7,335 bases of DNA from contig JANXOO010000097.1 of the NCBI GenBank assembly GCA_025353525.1, positions 1 through 7,335 of the forward strand. Direction: 5' to 3'. The DNA is from Schlesneria sp. Its GTDB lineage: Bacteria > Planctomycetota > Planctomycetia > Planctomycetales > Planctomycetaceae. Under the pieces are notes generated by a model that did not search any database, was not told where the DNA came from, and saw nothing but the letters and a program-made list of their open reading frames with translations. The position numbers and the translations under genes were made by a program. Every line of letters begins with the position of its first letter. The stretch's first letter is position 1. Positions 1 through 5,728 of this stretch are shown here, one piece after another.

Positions 1-938
1 TTCGCATTTCGCGGGGCTTCTTCGAGTCCGCGATCCCAGGGCCGAGCATTGATAAACGCACGGGCCACCGCATTGTTGCTCACCTTCTGCAAGTTCTGAG
101 TCACGATTGAAGACCCGGGACTCGAATTGGTCCCGATCGCTTTTGGTGTAGAACTGGCAATGAACCGGTCGATGACATCGTGAATCAGTGATTCATGATC
201 GGAAATGGCAAACCATCGGTCCGATGTGACAAAAAACGTACTCTCGGCAGTGTTCGGAGACTTTTTGCGATGCACATAGCGGTGACTTCGATGTGACTTG
301 TTCGACGTGACTTCTGTCGGTTCGAGTTTGTTCCACGTTGACAGCGCCGTTTCAATTGACGCCGCATCGATCGCTTCGCCGATCAGAATACCGCGTGGTT
401 TGCCGTCTGCAGGAACATAAATCGCAATCACGAGCGATCGCCCGAAGAGTGCGCGAAGTTGCACCGACAGTTTTGAGCCCGTCTGACGGTTGACGTGATC
501 TTCGATCATCTGCCACTGCTGAAATCCCGGACTTGCCAAAAGCCGCCGAAACGGAGGGAAATCTCGAAGGCGGCCCATTAGTGGACCCGATTCCAGTTTC
601 GACCATGATGCATTCAGGTCCGGAACTTCCAGGCAAAGCGCAACATCATCAGCAACCAGATCGAGCGTCGAAAGCGATGGAACAGTGTCCGCGATTGCCG
701 TATGACAGACTGTCATCAGCAAGAATCCGACGATCAACAGACAATACAAGCCAGATTCGCAGCGCGGATTGCGTTGAATCGGTGTGCATTGAATCTGCGT
801 AACGTGATCAGAAGTATTCCGACAACACATCGATCGAACCGAAAATCGCAATTCCATCAATCCGCTCAGTTTCATAAGTTCATTCCGTTCCGATCGTCTC
901 ATCAGTCCCATCAGTCCCATCAGTCGCATTTGTCCCAT
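1..938 (-). CDS. Exported DUF3352-like protein, partial (runs off left edge)
   Basis: On the minus strand one frame stays open from 938 to base 1 with no stop, giving 312 residues and no C-terminus. The first ATG after the strong ribosome binding site (GGAGG, 6 nt upstream) is at 938. A hydrophobic signal-like segment lies at about residues 63-83 (LLIVGFLLMTV), ending near TAIAD, so the protein is probably exported with an unusually long N-terminal region. After it comes a planctomycete-style pattern: ADDVALCLEVPDL, then a W plus 'SGPLMGRLRDFPPF', then a hydrophobic strand LVIAIYVPADG. This resembles the DUF3352-type exported proteins whose role is unknown. A basic patch, NKSHRSHRYVHRKK, interrupts it near residues 213-226. 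It lies 64 nt behind the anti-sigma gene and is probably the third gene of that operon. ATG 875 (MKLSG, with GGAA upstream) is an alternative start that would leave the tandem repeat untranslated. The reading frame is well supported; the family assignment is tentative. Confidence 0.75.
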   Translation of the reverse strand, partial: MGQMRLMGLMGLMRRSERNELMKLSGLMELRFSVRSMCCRNTSDHVTQIQCTPIQRNPRCESGLYCLLIVGFLLMTVCHTAIADTVPSLSTLDLVADDVALCLEVPDLNASWSKLESGPLMGRLRDFPPFRRLLASPGFQQWQMIEDHVNRQTGSKLSVQLRALFGRSLVIAIYVPADGKPRGILIGEAIDAASIETALSTWNKLEPTEVTSNKSHRSHRYVHRKKSPNTAESTFFVTSDRWFAISDHESLIHDVIDRFIASSTPKAIGTNSSPGSSIVTQNLQKVSNNAVARAFINARPWDRGLEEAPRNA

Positions 939-947
939 AAGTCCCCT
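894..947. repeat. 9-bp tandem repeat, six units
   Basis: Six head-to-tail 9-bp units. Read on the plus strand they are TCGTCTCAT, CAGTCCCAT, CAGTCCCAT, CAGTCGCAT, TTGTCCCAT and AAGTCCCCT. Two are identical and the others differ by one to four bases. On the minus strand the unit is ATGGGACTG, so it supplies an ATG every nine bases and encodes Met-Gly-Leu repeats at the start of the exported protein gene. The unit length keeps the frame, so copy-number change would not frameshift. It lies in the intergenic or translation-start region and is not a CRISPR or an IS end. Confidence 0.85.
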
Positions 948-949
948 CC
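945..949 (-). promoter_or_regulatory. Ribosome binding site deciding the start of the exported protein
   Basis: GGAGG on the minus strand ends 6 nt before ATG 938. It is the strongest Shine-Dalgarno match upstream of this gene, and is the reason for choosing 938 over the later in-frame ATG at 875, which has only GGAA ahead of it. Confidence 0.55.
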
Positions 950-1002
950 GCCTTTTTCCAGGTGCAGTCCAGTCAGGGCTTCAGATCAAATCGCGCACGG
1001 CA

Positions 1003-1692
1003 TTAACCCGACGGGACGTCGCCGGGTACAGCTTGCCATAGAAACCCCAGAGCATTTTCAACGCGACTGCCGATGGGACTCCACATACGTGCAACATTCC
1101 CTGCCACGCGAGGTCGTTCGAATTCGTCCCGAACAGGAATCGCCGGAATGGTCACATGCTGCGGCAGGGCATTGGCCAGTTCGCGCGCTACGCCGGTCGT
1201 ATCGTTGGCCATCTCGCGATATTCCGAGCGTAATCCTGAAAAAACGGCCGTCAATGTTTGAGCCACATCCAGCGGCTGATCGGCCGAAATCCGATCGTCA
1301 CGCTGGGGCAATCGAACATGCGCGAGATCTGCAGGATTGCGTCCGGTTTGTCGGGAGCCGATCACCAGCGCAAAAACCAGGCAGGTGGCGACAGATGCGA
1401 TCGCCAGCCGGCCCGATTGTGATCGCCGGGAAGGTGGCCGTTCTGCGGCAACCGCCACAGTGGGAATTCCCGCAGCGCTTTGCGTTGCAAGCTCTGACAG
1501 GACGGCACTGACCAGGTGCAACGGCGGCGCGACCCGTCTCCAGACATCGATCGCAGCGTTAAGGTGCTGCTGAACGTCAAAGTCGATACGACATTCGATA
1601 CACACAGTGACATGCTCGCGTGCCGCCGTCGTCAACGGTTGGCGAGTCTCAACACTCGATACAAGTGCCGCTTCAAATTCGGTGCAGTTCAT
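1003..1692 (-). CDS. Membrane-anchored ZAS/zf-HC2 anti-sigma factor
   Basis: A 229-residue protein with the layout of a zinc-binding anti-sigma factor for an ECF sigma factor. The N-terminal cytoplasmic domain has the H-x3-C-x2-C signature (H27, C31, C34) plus a Cys at position 3, as in ZAS/zf-HC2 domains that hold the sigma factor inactive. One membrane segment follows at about residues 95-113 (LAIASVATCLVFALVIG). A roughly 115-residue C-terminal part, predicted to be outside the membrane, matches nothing I recognise and would be the sensing or protease-cleaved part. The gene starts 20 nt inside the end of the sigma gene. Its ATG has AAAGGA 5 nt upstream, lying within the sigma coding sequence, so translational coupling is likely. 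The partner is almost certainly the adjacent sigma factor; the signal cannot be read from the sequence. Confidence 0.88.
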   Translation of the reverse strand: MNCTEFEAALVSSVETRQPLTTAAREHVTVCIECRIDFDVQQHLNAAIDVWRRVAPPLHLVSAVLSELATQSAAGIPTVAVAAERPPSRRSQSGRLAIASVATCLVFALVIGSRQTGRNPADLAHVRLPQRDDRISADQPLDVAQTLTAVFSGLRSEYREMANDTTGVARELANALPQHVTIPAIPVRDEFERPRVAGNVARMWSPIGSRVENALGFLWQAVPGDVPSG

Positions 1693-2230
1693 ATCCGTCC
1701 TTTGTCACGACGCCTCGTTCGATCAGCAATTCCGCCAATTCCCGTCGAGCGCGATGGAGCCACGTTTTGACAGTTCCCGGGGGACATTGCATGACTTCTG
1801 CGGTTTCCGTGATGCTCAGTTCCTGCTGGTGAAAGAGGATAAAACATGTTCGATATTCGTCACGCAGCGTGCCGAGTGCAAAATCGAGTTCTTCCGACAG
1901 GCCGACTGCTCCGAGCTTTGCATCGCGAGCGGGGACATCGATGACAGGATCGATGTTCCGCTCCTGATAACTCCGTTTCGACTGATGAGTCCGGCATCGG
2001 TTGACAGCAATCGTCAGCACCCATGGTTTGAGCGGTCGTTCTCGATCCCAATTGTGAAGGTGTCTGACAGCGCGAAACAAGGTCTGCTGAGCAACATCTT
2101 CGGCGTCTTCACGATGTCGCAACTGGCTGAGACAATACCCGAACACTCCCCCCTGAAATTGCTCGACGAAAGCCCGGATGGCCGATTGGTCACCGGACAA
2201 GCATCGTTCGGCGAGCTCCCGATCATCCAC
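1673..2230 (-). CDS. ECF-type RNA polymerase sigma factor
   Basis: A 185-residue ECF (group 4) sigma factor containing only regions 2 and 4. Sigma-2 spans about residues 14-83, including the region 2.2-like stretch REDAEDVAQQTLFRAVRHL and the region 2.4 end KPWVLTIAVNRCR. Sigma-4 spans about 115-168, with the helix-turn-helix SITETAEVMQCPPGTVKTWL and the usual HRARREL recognition end. The start is GTG at 2230: an in-frame TGA lies three codons upstream, and GGAAGG lies about 10 nt before it. It overlaps the anti-sigma gene by 20 nt, so the two form one transcription unit with the exported protein gene behind them. It would redirect RNA polymerase to a small regulon when the anti-sigma factor is inactivated. 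A TGAAAC-type -35 sequence upstream suggests that it transcribes its own operon. Confidence 0.93.
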   Translation of the reverse strand: MDDRELAERCLSGDQSAIRAFVEQFQGGVFGYCLSQLRHREDAEDVAQQTLFRAVRHLHNWDRERPLKPWVLTIAVNRCRTHQSKRSYQERNIDPVIDVPARDAKLGAVGLSEELDFALGTLRDEYRTCFILFHQQELSITETAEVMQCPPGTVKTWLHRARRELAELLIERGVVTKDGYELHRI

Positions 2231-2249
2231 TGCGAGTCACCCTTCCGAA

Positions 2250-2282
2250 ATGAATTACCCGCAACCTCGGGAAAAAGTTTCA
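2250..2282 (-). promoter_or_regulatory. Candidate ECF-type autoregulatory promoter of the sigma operon
   Basis: On the minus strand TGAAAC followed by five Ts occupies 2282-2272, 47 nt before the sigma start codon at its nearest -35 base. TGAAAC with a T-rich flank is a known -35 pattern for several ECF families (for example Bacillus SigW and SigM). The matching -10 is not clear: at a 16-17 nt spacing the sequence reads GGGTAATT rather than CGTC or CGTA. The placement would give a leader of roughly 20-25 nt. This is an inference from a single half-site. Confidence 0.3.
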
Positions 2283-2312
2283 ACCTGCGGACGAGTCATG
2301 TCCGGCCCGACA

Positions 2313-2347
2313 TCTTATACAGCTCGCGGCAAGGAATCAGGCATTCG
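2313..2347 (+). repeat. Dispersed similar sequence, copy A
   Basis: Core TTATACAGCTCGCGG with following GGAATCAGGC and TTCGT. It matches copy B at 6581-6615 at about 26 of 33 positions with one gap, in the same orientation. Both copies are intergenic (this one between the possible small gene and the sigma gene). Chance is not excluded. Confidence 0.3.
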
Positions 2348-2388
2348 TCATACGCAGTTTTTCGGTGAAAATGCCGGAACAACTGACA

Positions 2389-2631
2389 TCACCAGCCATT
2401 CCGACAAACGTTTACCTCGCGCATGCAACGGATTCGTTGCGTCACCAGGCCAGTACGGATCCGCAAGTCGGGTGAAACACCCATTTTAAGGGCTTTGCCA
2501 GCAATCACCGACATCGCTTCACCAGATACAATCAACGCAAAGCCTTTGCCGTAGATCATTTGCAATTGATCTTGGTCGTATTTGCCTGCAAATCTATACT
2601 CCGCGATGTCGCTTGCCGGGTTTTCGGTCAC
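2389..2631 (-). CDS. Possible small hypothetical protein (80 aa)
   Basis: An 80-codon minus-strand frame starting at GTG 2631 with a good Shine-Dalgarno, GAAGGA (2642-2637), 5 nt upstream. About two thirds of its codons begin with a purine, many with G, as expected for real coding sequence. The translation looks protein-like, with a soluble centre (QMIYGKGFALIVSGEAMSVI) and two cysteines near the end. I do not recognise the family. Against it: the best promoter for the divergent lipoprotein gene lies inside it, and only 41 nt separate the two start codons. If it is not a gene, 2231-2672 is a 442-bp intergenic region holding the sigma and lipoprotein promoters. If it is real, it lies 158 nt upstream of the sigma factor in the same orientation and could belong to that regulon. 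Confidence 0.5.
   Translation of the reverse strand: MTENPASDIAEYRFAGKYDQDQLQMIYGKGFALIVSGEAMSVIAGKALKMGVSPDLRIRTGLVTQRIRCMREVNVCRNGW
2572..2600 (+). promoter_or_regulatory. Candidate sigma-70-type promoter of the PEGA lipoprotein gene
   Basis: TTGGTC (2572-2577) and TATACT (2595-2600) are separated by exactly 17 bp, a close fit to the housekeeping promoter. Transcription would start near 2607 and leave a leader of about 66 nt before ATG 2673. The spacer is almost filled by a perfect palindrome, annotated separately. Confidence 0.45.
2580..2593. promoter_or_regulatory. Operator-like palindrome in the promoter spacer
   Basis: ATTTGC-CT-GCAAAT is a perfect inverted repeat with 6-bp arms. It sits precisely between the -35 and -10 elements of the candidate lipoprotein promoter, a position typical of repressor operators. 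No binding protein can be named, and a single 6-bp-arm palindrome can arise by chance. Confidence 0.35.
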
Positions 2632-2672
2632 GACGATCCTTCAATTCCCTCCGCGATTCTCGTGGACTGCTT

Positions 2673-3128
2673 ATGATTCTTGCCGATTTTTTTGAATTGC
2701 GACGACCGCATACGGGCCAACGCTGGTTGCGTTGCGGACTGTTGCTTGCCATCGTTTGCCAGGTTTTTTCGCTCGTCGGCTGCGTCAGCCGGCGGATGAC
2801 CATTGTTTCAAATCCGCCGGGAGCAATGACCCTGTTGGAAGGACGAGAGATCGGTTACACACCCGCTTCTGCCGACTTCACCTGGTATGGCACGCGACAG
2901 GTGACACTGATTAAGGATGACTACGAAACGAAAACGCAGCTCGTCACGATTCCCGCCCCGTGGTATCAATGGCCCGTCATCGAGTTTTTTGCCGACAATC
3001 TGATGCCATCACGCGTCACCGACCGGCGTACGTTTAACTTCGAACTGCAGCCGAAGCAAAAGGTTCCCGACGAAGACCTTCGTTCGCGAGCACGACAACT
3101 TCGCAGCGAAGCACAGCTCGGCCAATAG
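2673..3128 (+). CDS. PEGA-domain lipoprotein
   Basis: A 151-residue predicted lipoprotein. After a basic N-region (RRPHTGQRWLR) comes a hydrophobic stretch at 22-36 ending in the lipobox L-V-G-C, with Cys37 as the lipidated residue. The mature part begins with a PEGA domain at about residues 42-93: TIVSNPPGAMTLLEG, then EIGYTPAS, then YGTRQVTLIKDDYET. This small beta domain is common in surface and envelope proteins. The tail carries the motif PAPWYQWPVIEFFADNLMP, typical as I recall of a conserved planctomycete PEGA lipoprotein family of unknown function, then a charged C-terminus. ATG 2673 was chosen because it gives a normal signal peptide; the frame is open back to a TTG at 2613, but that has no ribosome binding site. 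It is divergent from the sigma region and convergent with the BshC-like gene, 37 bp away. Its role is probably structural or in binding at the membrane or cell wall. Confidence 0.88.
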   Translation: MILADFFELRRPHTGQRWLRCGLLLAIVCQVFSLVGCVSRRMTIVSNPPGAMTLLEGREIGYTPASADFTWYGTRQVTLIKDDYETKTQLVTIPAPWYQWPVIEFFADNLMPSRVTDRRTFNFELQPKQKVPDEDLRSRARQLRSEAQLGQ

Positions 3129-3165
3129 CAGCGTTTTGCTTCGTCCGCCGATGCCGATGATTGGG

Positions 3166-4833
3166 TTATTCTGTGACTTGAGCGTGAAGGGTTGCGGACG
3201 TCGCCGGGGTTTCGGCGAGTGGCATCAAAAACTCGCGCAGTGGACCTTCCGGATAGAGGACGAATGAGTATTCGCGGTTTCGGACGAATGCATTCGCCGC
3301 CAATTGCAATCGAAGTTGTTCCGCCGCAGCTTGGTAATCCGCTCGGATCGAATCGGTTTTCGATCTTAATAGGGACCGGATTTGATCCAGTCGCCGATGT
3401 TGAACCGACGTGAGCCGCCCCTTGAGCTTCTTCGTGGCGCGAAGCGTTCGGGCTGACTCGAGAAGTTCTTTTTTTTCTTCGACCAGCGCGGCCACGCCAT
3501 CATCGGACACGTTTGTCAGATGACGATCAGGATTATAGTCCAAATCGCGCAACCGATGCTGAACGGCGTGCAATTGAACCTCAGTCGCACTGAACGCTCC
3601 CCCCAGCGGCAAATACAACGTCGCAGAGACTGTCATAAATGCAGGAGCCGTGATTCCGAACAGTCGCTCGCATAACCGGTCCGTCATCGAATCGTATTTC
3701 GCTCCGCCAATTCCGTGAACGAACAAGTCAGCAAGGCATGTCCGGGCGAACAGCGTTGTCGTCAGGGCGCGAGTTCTCAATCGAAATCCCTGCCTGGCGA
3801 TGTCATCCAGTACCGTGACGGCATCATGAAGTGATCCATCCTCATTGAATGGCAGCCTTGCGAAAACTTCGGACTGGTCCCTCAATTCACAAACCGATCC
3901 CGTGCGACGCGCAAAAAGTCGACCTCGCTGCGAATCGCCGCGTCGCCAGATCCAGAACGGGGCTTCGAGCCAATCGTCATGACGATCCAGATCCGGAAGG
4001 GGTTGCATCCGATTTCGAAGCCGGTGCTGGTGGCGGTACCCGGCAACGACTTCGTTATAGGTCTGATGCACTTCGGGCAGTCGCATCAACAGATGTGCTG
4101 CAAACCATCGAAAAGGCTCGGTATTGCACAATCGCGACATCGGCAATTCAAGGTTTGCGAGTCCCCAGTTTCGTTCGACGCGAGTTCGGATGGCCGTCAA
4201 TTCGTCGCACAGCCGACTGCCATCTTTCGAACGCTGATCGCCTGAACTCCATGCGGTTGCAGCCAGTGGTTCGAAACCCCACGCGGTTCGCATTCGATCG
4301 TGGAGGGCGGGGCCGAAACTGCGAAACAAGTCGCCGTCGAGGATCATCGCCTCTTCCCACGGCAACGATTGACGTGGCGAATCGAACGGCAACCGTTCAA
4401 TTCGAAGTTGTTCGCGAGTCCCCGCAGGGACGCGTAACGTCGTCGAATTCATCGCATCGTTGTCGATGACGAGGTTGATGGCGATGGAATTGCACTGTCG
4501 GGCAATCCCTGCCAGCGTGAAGTTTTTGGCCCAGACTCCGACGTGAAACAAATCGGGTTGGTGCCCGCTGACGACCACGGAATCTGCGGGAAAATCGGGA
4601 AGCTCTGATCGGATCAGAGACGCCGTATAGTCGCGTCCCTGCGAGACCGCTGCGAGTCGTGTCGCCGCCCGAAGATCGGCCAACGAACGACCATTCAGCG
4701 AACAGCGGGCCTCGGCAAAATGAGACTGGTTCTCTTTGACGAGTCGAACGGCCGAAACCAGGTCGGGGATCATCAACAGCGACCGGTCGTCGCGCGGGAC
4801 GCGAAATCGCTGTGGGGCAGGGTTTTCTGGCAT
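3166..4833 (-). CDS. BshC-like protein of unknown function
   Basis: A 555-residue soluble protein with no signal peptide or membrane segment. It follows the layout of BshC, the putative cysteine-adding enzyme of bacillithiol synthesis, at low similarity. Near residues 86-110 it has VVVSGHQPDLFHVGVWAKNF, where BshC has a T-G-Q-Q-x-G-L-F type loop. An acidic segment LVIDNDAMNS follows (121-130), where BshC has an E-D-H-D type motif. A middle block, FVHGIGGAKYDSMTDRL (371-387), occupies the place of BshC's G-G-P-G-E-I-A-Y segment. A charged, coiled-coil-prone region lies at about 450-512, and a Y-P-E-G-P-L-R-E-F end at 527-535 resembles the BshC C-terminus. The key residues differ, so a different substrate is likely; planctomycetes are not known to me to make bacillithiol. 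An in-frame TAA lies four codons before ATG 4833. GAGGG abuts the start too closely to be a normal ribosome binding site, so the start is uncertain. It lies about 30 nt behind the LuxR-type regulator and probably shares its transcript. Confidence 0.85.
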   Translation of the reverse strand: MPENPAPQRFRVPRDDRSLLMIPDLVSAVRLVKENQSHFAEARCSLNGRSLADLRAATRLAAVSQGRDYTASLIRSELPDFPADSVVVSGHQPDLFHVGVWAKNFTLAGIARQCNSIAINLVIDNDAMNSTTLRVPAGTREQLRIERLPFDSPRQSLPWEEAMILDGDLFRSFGPALHDRMRTAWGFEPLAATAWSSGDQRSKDGSRLCDELTAIRTRVERNWGLANLELPMSRLCNTEPFRWFAAHLLMRLPEVHQTYNEVVAGYRHQHRLRNRMQPLPDLDRHDDWLEAPFWIWRRGDSQRGRLFARRTGSVCELRDQSEVFARLPFNEDGSLHDAVTVLDDIARQGFRLRTRALTTTLFARTCLADLFVHGIGGAKYDSMTDRLCERLFGITAPAFMTVSATLYLPLGGAFSATEVQLHAVQHRLRDLDYNPDRHLTNVSDDGVAALVEEKKELLESARTLRATKKLKGRLTSVQHRRLDQIRSLLRSKTDSIRADYQAAAEQLRLQLAANAFVRNREYSFVLYPEGPLREFLMPLAETPATSATLHAQVTE

Positions 4834-4863
4834 CCCTCGACATTACACGAAATTCACGCCATT

Positions 4864-5316
4864 TCAATGTGTCGACAACAAGATGCCGTATTGCTGAACG
4901 ATGTCAAAACGAGTCACCAGCCGCACCAGTTCGGTCAATGACCGAACTTCCAGCTTTTTCATCAGTGACGCTCGCCGCATTTCAACCGCCCGTTCGGTGA
5001 TTCCCAATCGCATCGCCAGCACCTTGTTCGGCTGGCATTCCATCAGCAAATCGAGGACTTCGCGGTCCTTGGTCGTCAATTTGGAGACGCGCTGCTCGAC
5101 CGCATCCCAAAAGAGGCGACGGCGGTTCAATTCGTTTTCGGACTCGTGAACCAGCAGGGACGCGACATCGTTGTTCTCCTGAGCCGCAAATCCGACTCGT
5201 GCGAGTTGACTCTGCAGATAACCTCGTGTGACCGAATCCCCTCCCACAATGTGCAAAGAGGGATATCGCGACGTCATCGGTTCAAGTTCGGCAGCGTAAT
5301 CGTTGAGTGCTATCAT
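4864..5316 (-). CDS. LuxR/FixJ-family regulator with a reduced receiver domain
   Basis: A 150-residue DNA-binding regulator. The C-terminal half is a clear LuxR/GerE helix-turn-helix of the FixJ type: LTTKDREVLDLLMECQPNKV, followed by LAMRLGITERAVEMRRASLM and the end KLEVRSLTELVRL. The N-terminal part looks like the first strand and helix of a response-regulator receiver domain (SLHIVGGDSVTRGYLQSQL), but the acidic pair is replaced by VGGD. The sequence then goes almost directly into the linker, so the phosphorylated Asp, the Thr/Ser and the Lys of a receiver are missing. It therefore cannot be switched by normal phosphotransfer. ATG 5316 was chosen; the frame is open to a TTG at 5331, and ATG 5277 is also possible. 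None has a good ribosome binding site. It precedes the BshC-like gene by 30 nt and may control that unit. Confidence 0.88.
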   Translation of the reverse strand: MIALNDYAAELEPMTSRYPSLHIVGGDSVTRGYLQSQLARVGFAAQENNDVASLLVHESENELNRRRLFWDAVEQRVSKLTTKDREVLDLLMECQPNKVLAMRLGITERAVEMRRASLMKKLEVRSLTELVRLVTRFDIVQQYGILLSTH

Positions 5317-5341
5317 AATGGTTGAAAGCAATAAGCAACCC

Positions 5342-5355
5342 GCGTTCCAAAACGC
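5342..5355. repeat. Small inverted repeat upstream of the LuxR-type regulator gene
   Basis: GCGTT-CCAA-AACGC, a perfect 5-bp-arm inverted repeat about 26 nt before ATG 5316. An 8-bp palindrome, ATTGCAAT, lies further upstream at 5383-5390. Both are in the AT-rich 5332-5495 gap that must carry the regulator promoter. Either could be an operator, but both are short enough to be chance. No convincing -35/-10 pair was found there. Confidence 0.3.
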
Positions 5356-5459
5356 AGTTGAATGCCAAAATCACTTGAATAAATTGCAATCCAGCCGAAT
5401 GACTCGTCAGAAAAACCTGCATTTCATGCGAAAAATGAATTTTTGAAGAGTATGATCAC

Positions 5460-5478
5460 CTGCCAATCAATGTGGCAG
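5460..5478 (-). terminator. Hairpin downstream of the S4-domain gene
   Basis: CTGCCA and TGGCAG form a perfect 6-bp stem around a 7-nt loop, 17 nt beyond the stop codon of the S4-domain gene. The sequence after it on the minus strand is AT-rich but has no immediate run of Ts, so this is at best a weak or factor-assisted terminator. Confidence 0.3.
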
Positions 5479-5495
5479 CATTGCATAGTGAGCCG

Positions 5496-5687
5496 TCATT
5501 GGGGTACGACAAGGCGTTCGCCAGCGAATTCCACGACATCGCCAGGGGCAAGCTTCTTACCGCGTCGTGTTTCCACGGCTCCGTTCAAGCGAACGTCGCC
5601 GGACTGGATGACGACTTTCGCCTCGCCTCCCGAACCAACGATGCCGGTCTGTTTAAGAAACTGATCAAGAGTGATTGGTGAAGGCAA
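5496..5687 (-). CDS. Small S4-domain RNA-binding protein (YaaA-like)
   Basis: A 63-residue protein made almost entirely of one S4 RNA-binding domain, as in the YaaA-like small S4 proteins. Strand and helix pattern: [20 protein letters not shown], then [21 protein letters not shown], then [11 protein letters not shown]. The motif G-x-V-x-(L)-N-G with following R-R-x-K is the typical RNA-contact region. It probably binds structured RNA such as rRNA. The start is TTG at 5687: no ATG or GTG fits the domain, and GGAAAG lies 9 nt upstream. Longer reading back to 5909 would add residues that are antisense to the exonuclease gene and match no S4 protein. It is divergent from the exonuclease gene, with 41 nt between the two starts. 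Confidence 0.85.
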   Translation of the reverse strand: MPSPITLDQFLKQTGIVGSGGEAKVVIQSGDVRLNGAVETRRGKKLAPGDVVEFAGERLVVPQ

Positions 5688-5696
5688 AATGCAAAA

Positions 5697-5702
5697 CTTT
5701 CC
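5697..5702 (-). promoter_or_regulatory. Ribosome binding site supporting the TTG start of the S4 gene
   Basis: GGAAAG on the minus strand, 9 nt before TTG 5687. It decides the start of the S4-domain gene, for which there is no ATG or GTG candidate at the domain boundary. Confidence 0.5.
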
Positions 5703-5728
5703 AGAATACAGAGACGAGAATACCACGA

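Noticed and set aside
352..636. 94-codon minus-strand frame
   Set aside because: It lies in an alternative frame of the exported protein gene, which stays open over 938 bases and has a signal peptide.
894..947. CRISPR array
   Set aside because: The units are 9 bp and contiguous, with no spacers and no cas genes nearby.
702..1511. 269-codon plus-strand open frame
   Set aside because: It lies antisense to the anti-sigma and exported protein genes, its translation is low-complexity (Ser-His-Gln repeats from the 9-bp repeat) and no domain is visible.
1607..2368. 253-codon plus-strand open frame
   Set aside because: It is the mirror of the clear ECF sigma factor gene and has no recognisable domain or ribosome binding site.
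3849..4469. 206-codon plus-strand open frame
   Set aside because: It is antisense to the BshC-like gene, rich in Arg and Ser as expected for a shadow frame, with no motif.
4397..4867. 156-codon minus-strand frame overlapping the start of the BshC-like gene
   Set aside because: Same strand but another frame of the BshC-like gene; Arg-rich composition and no domain.
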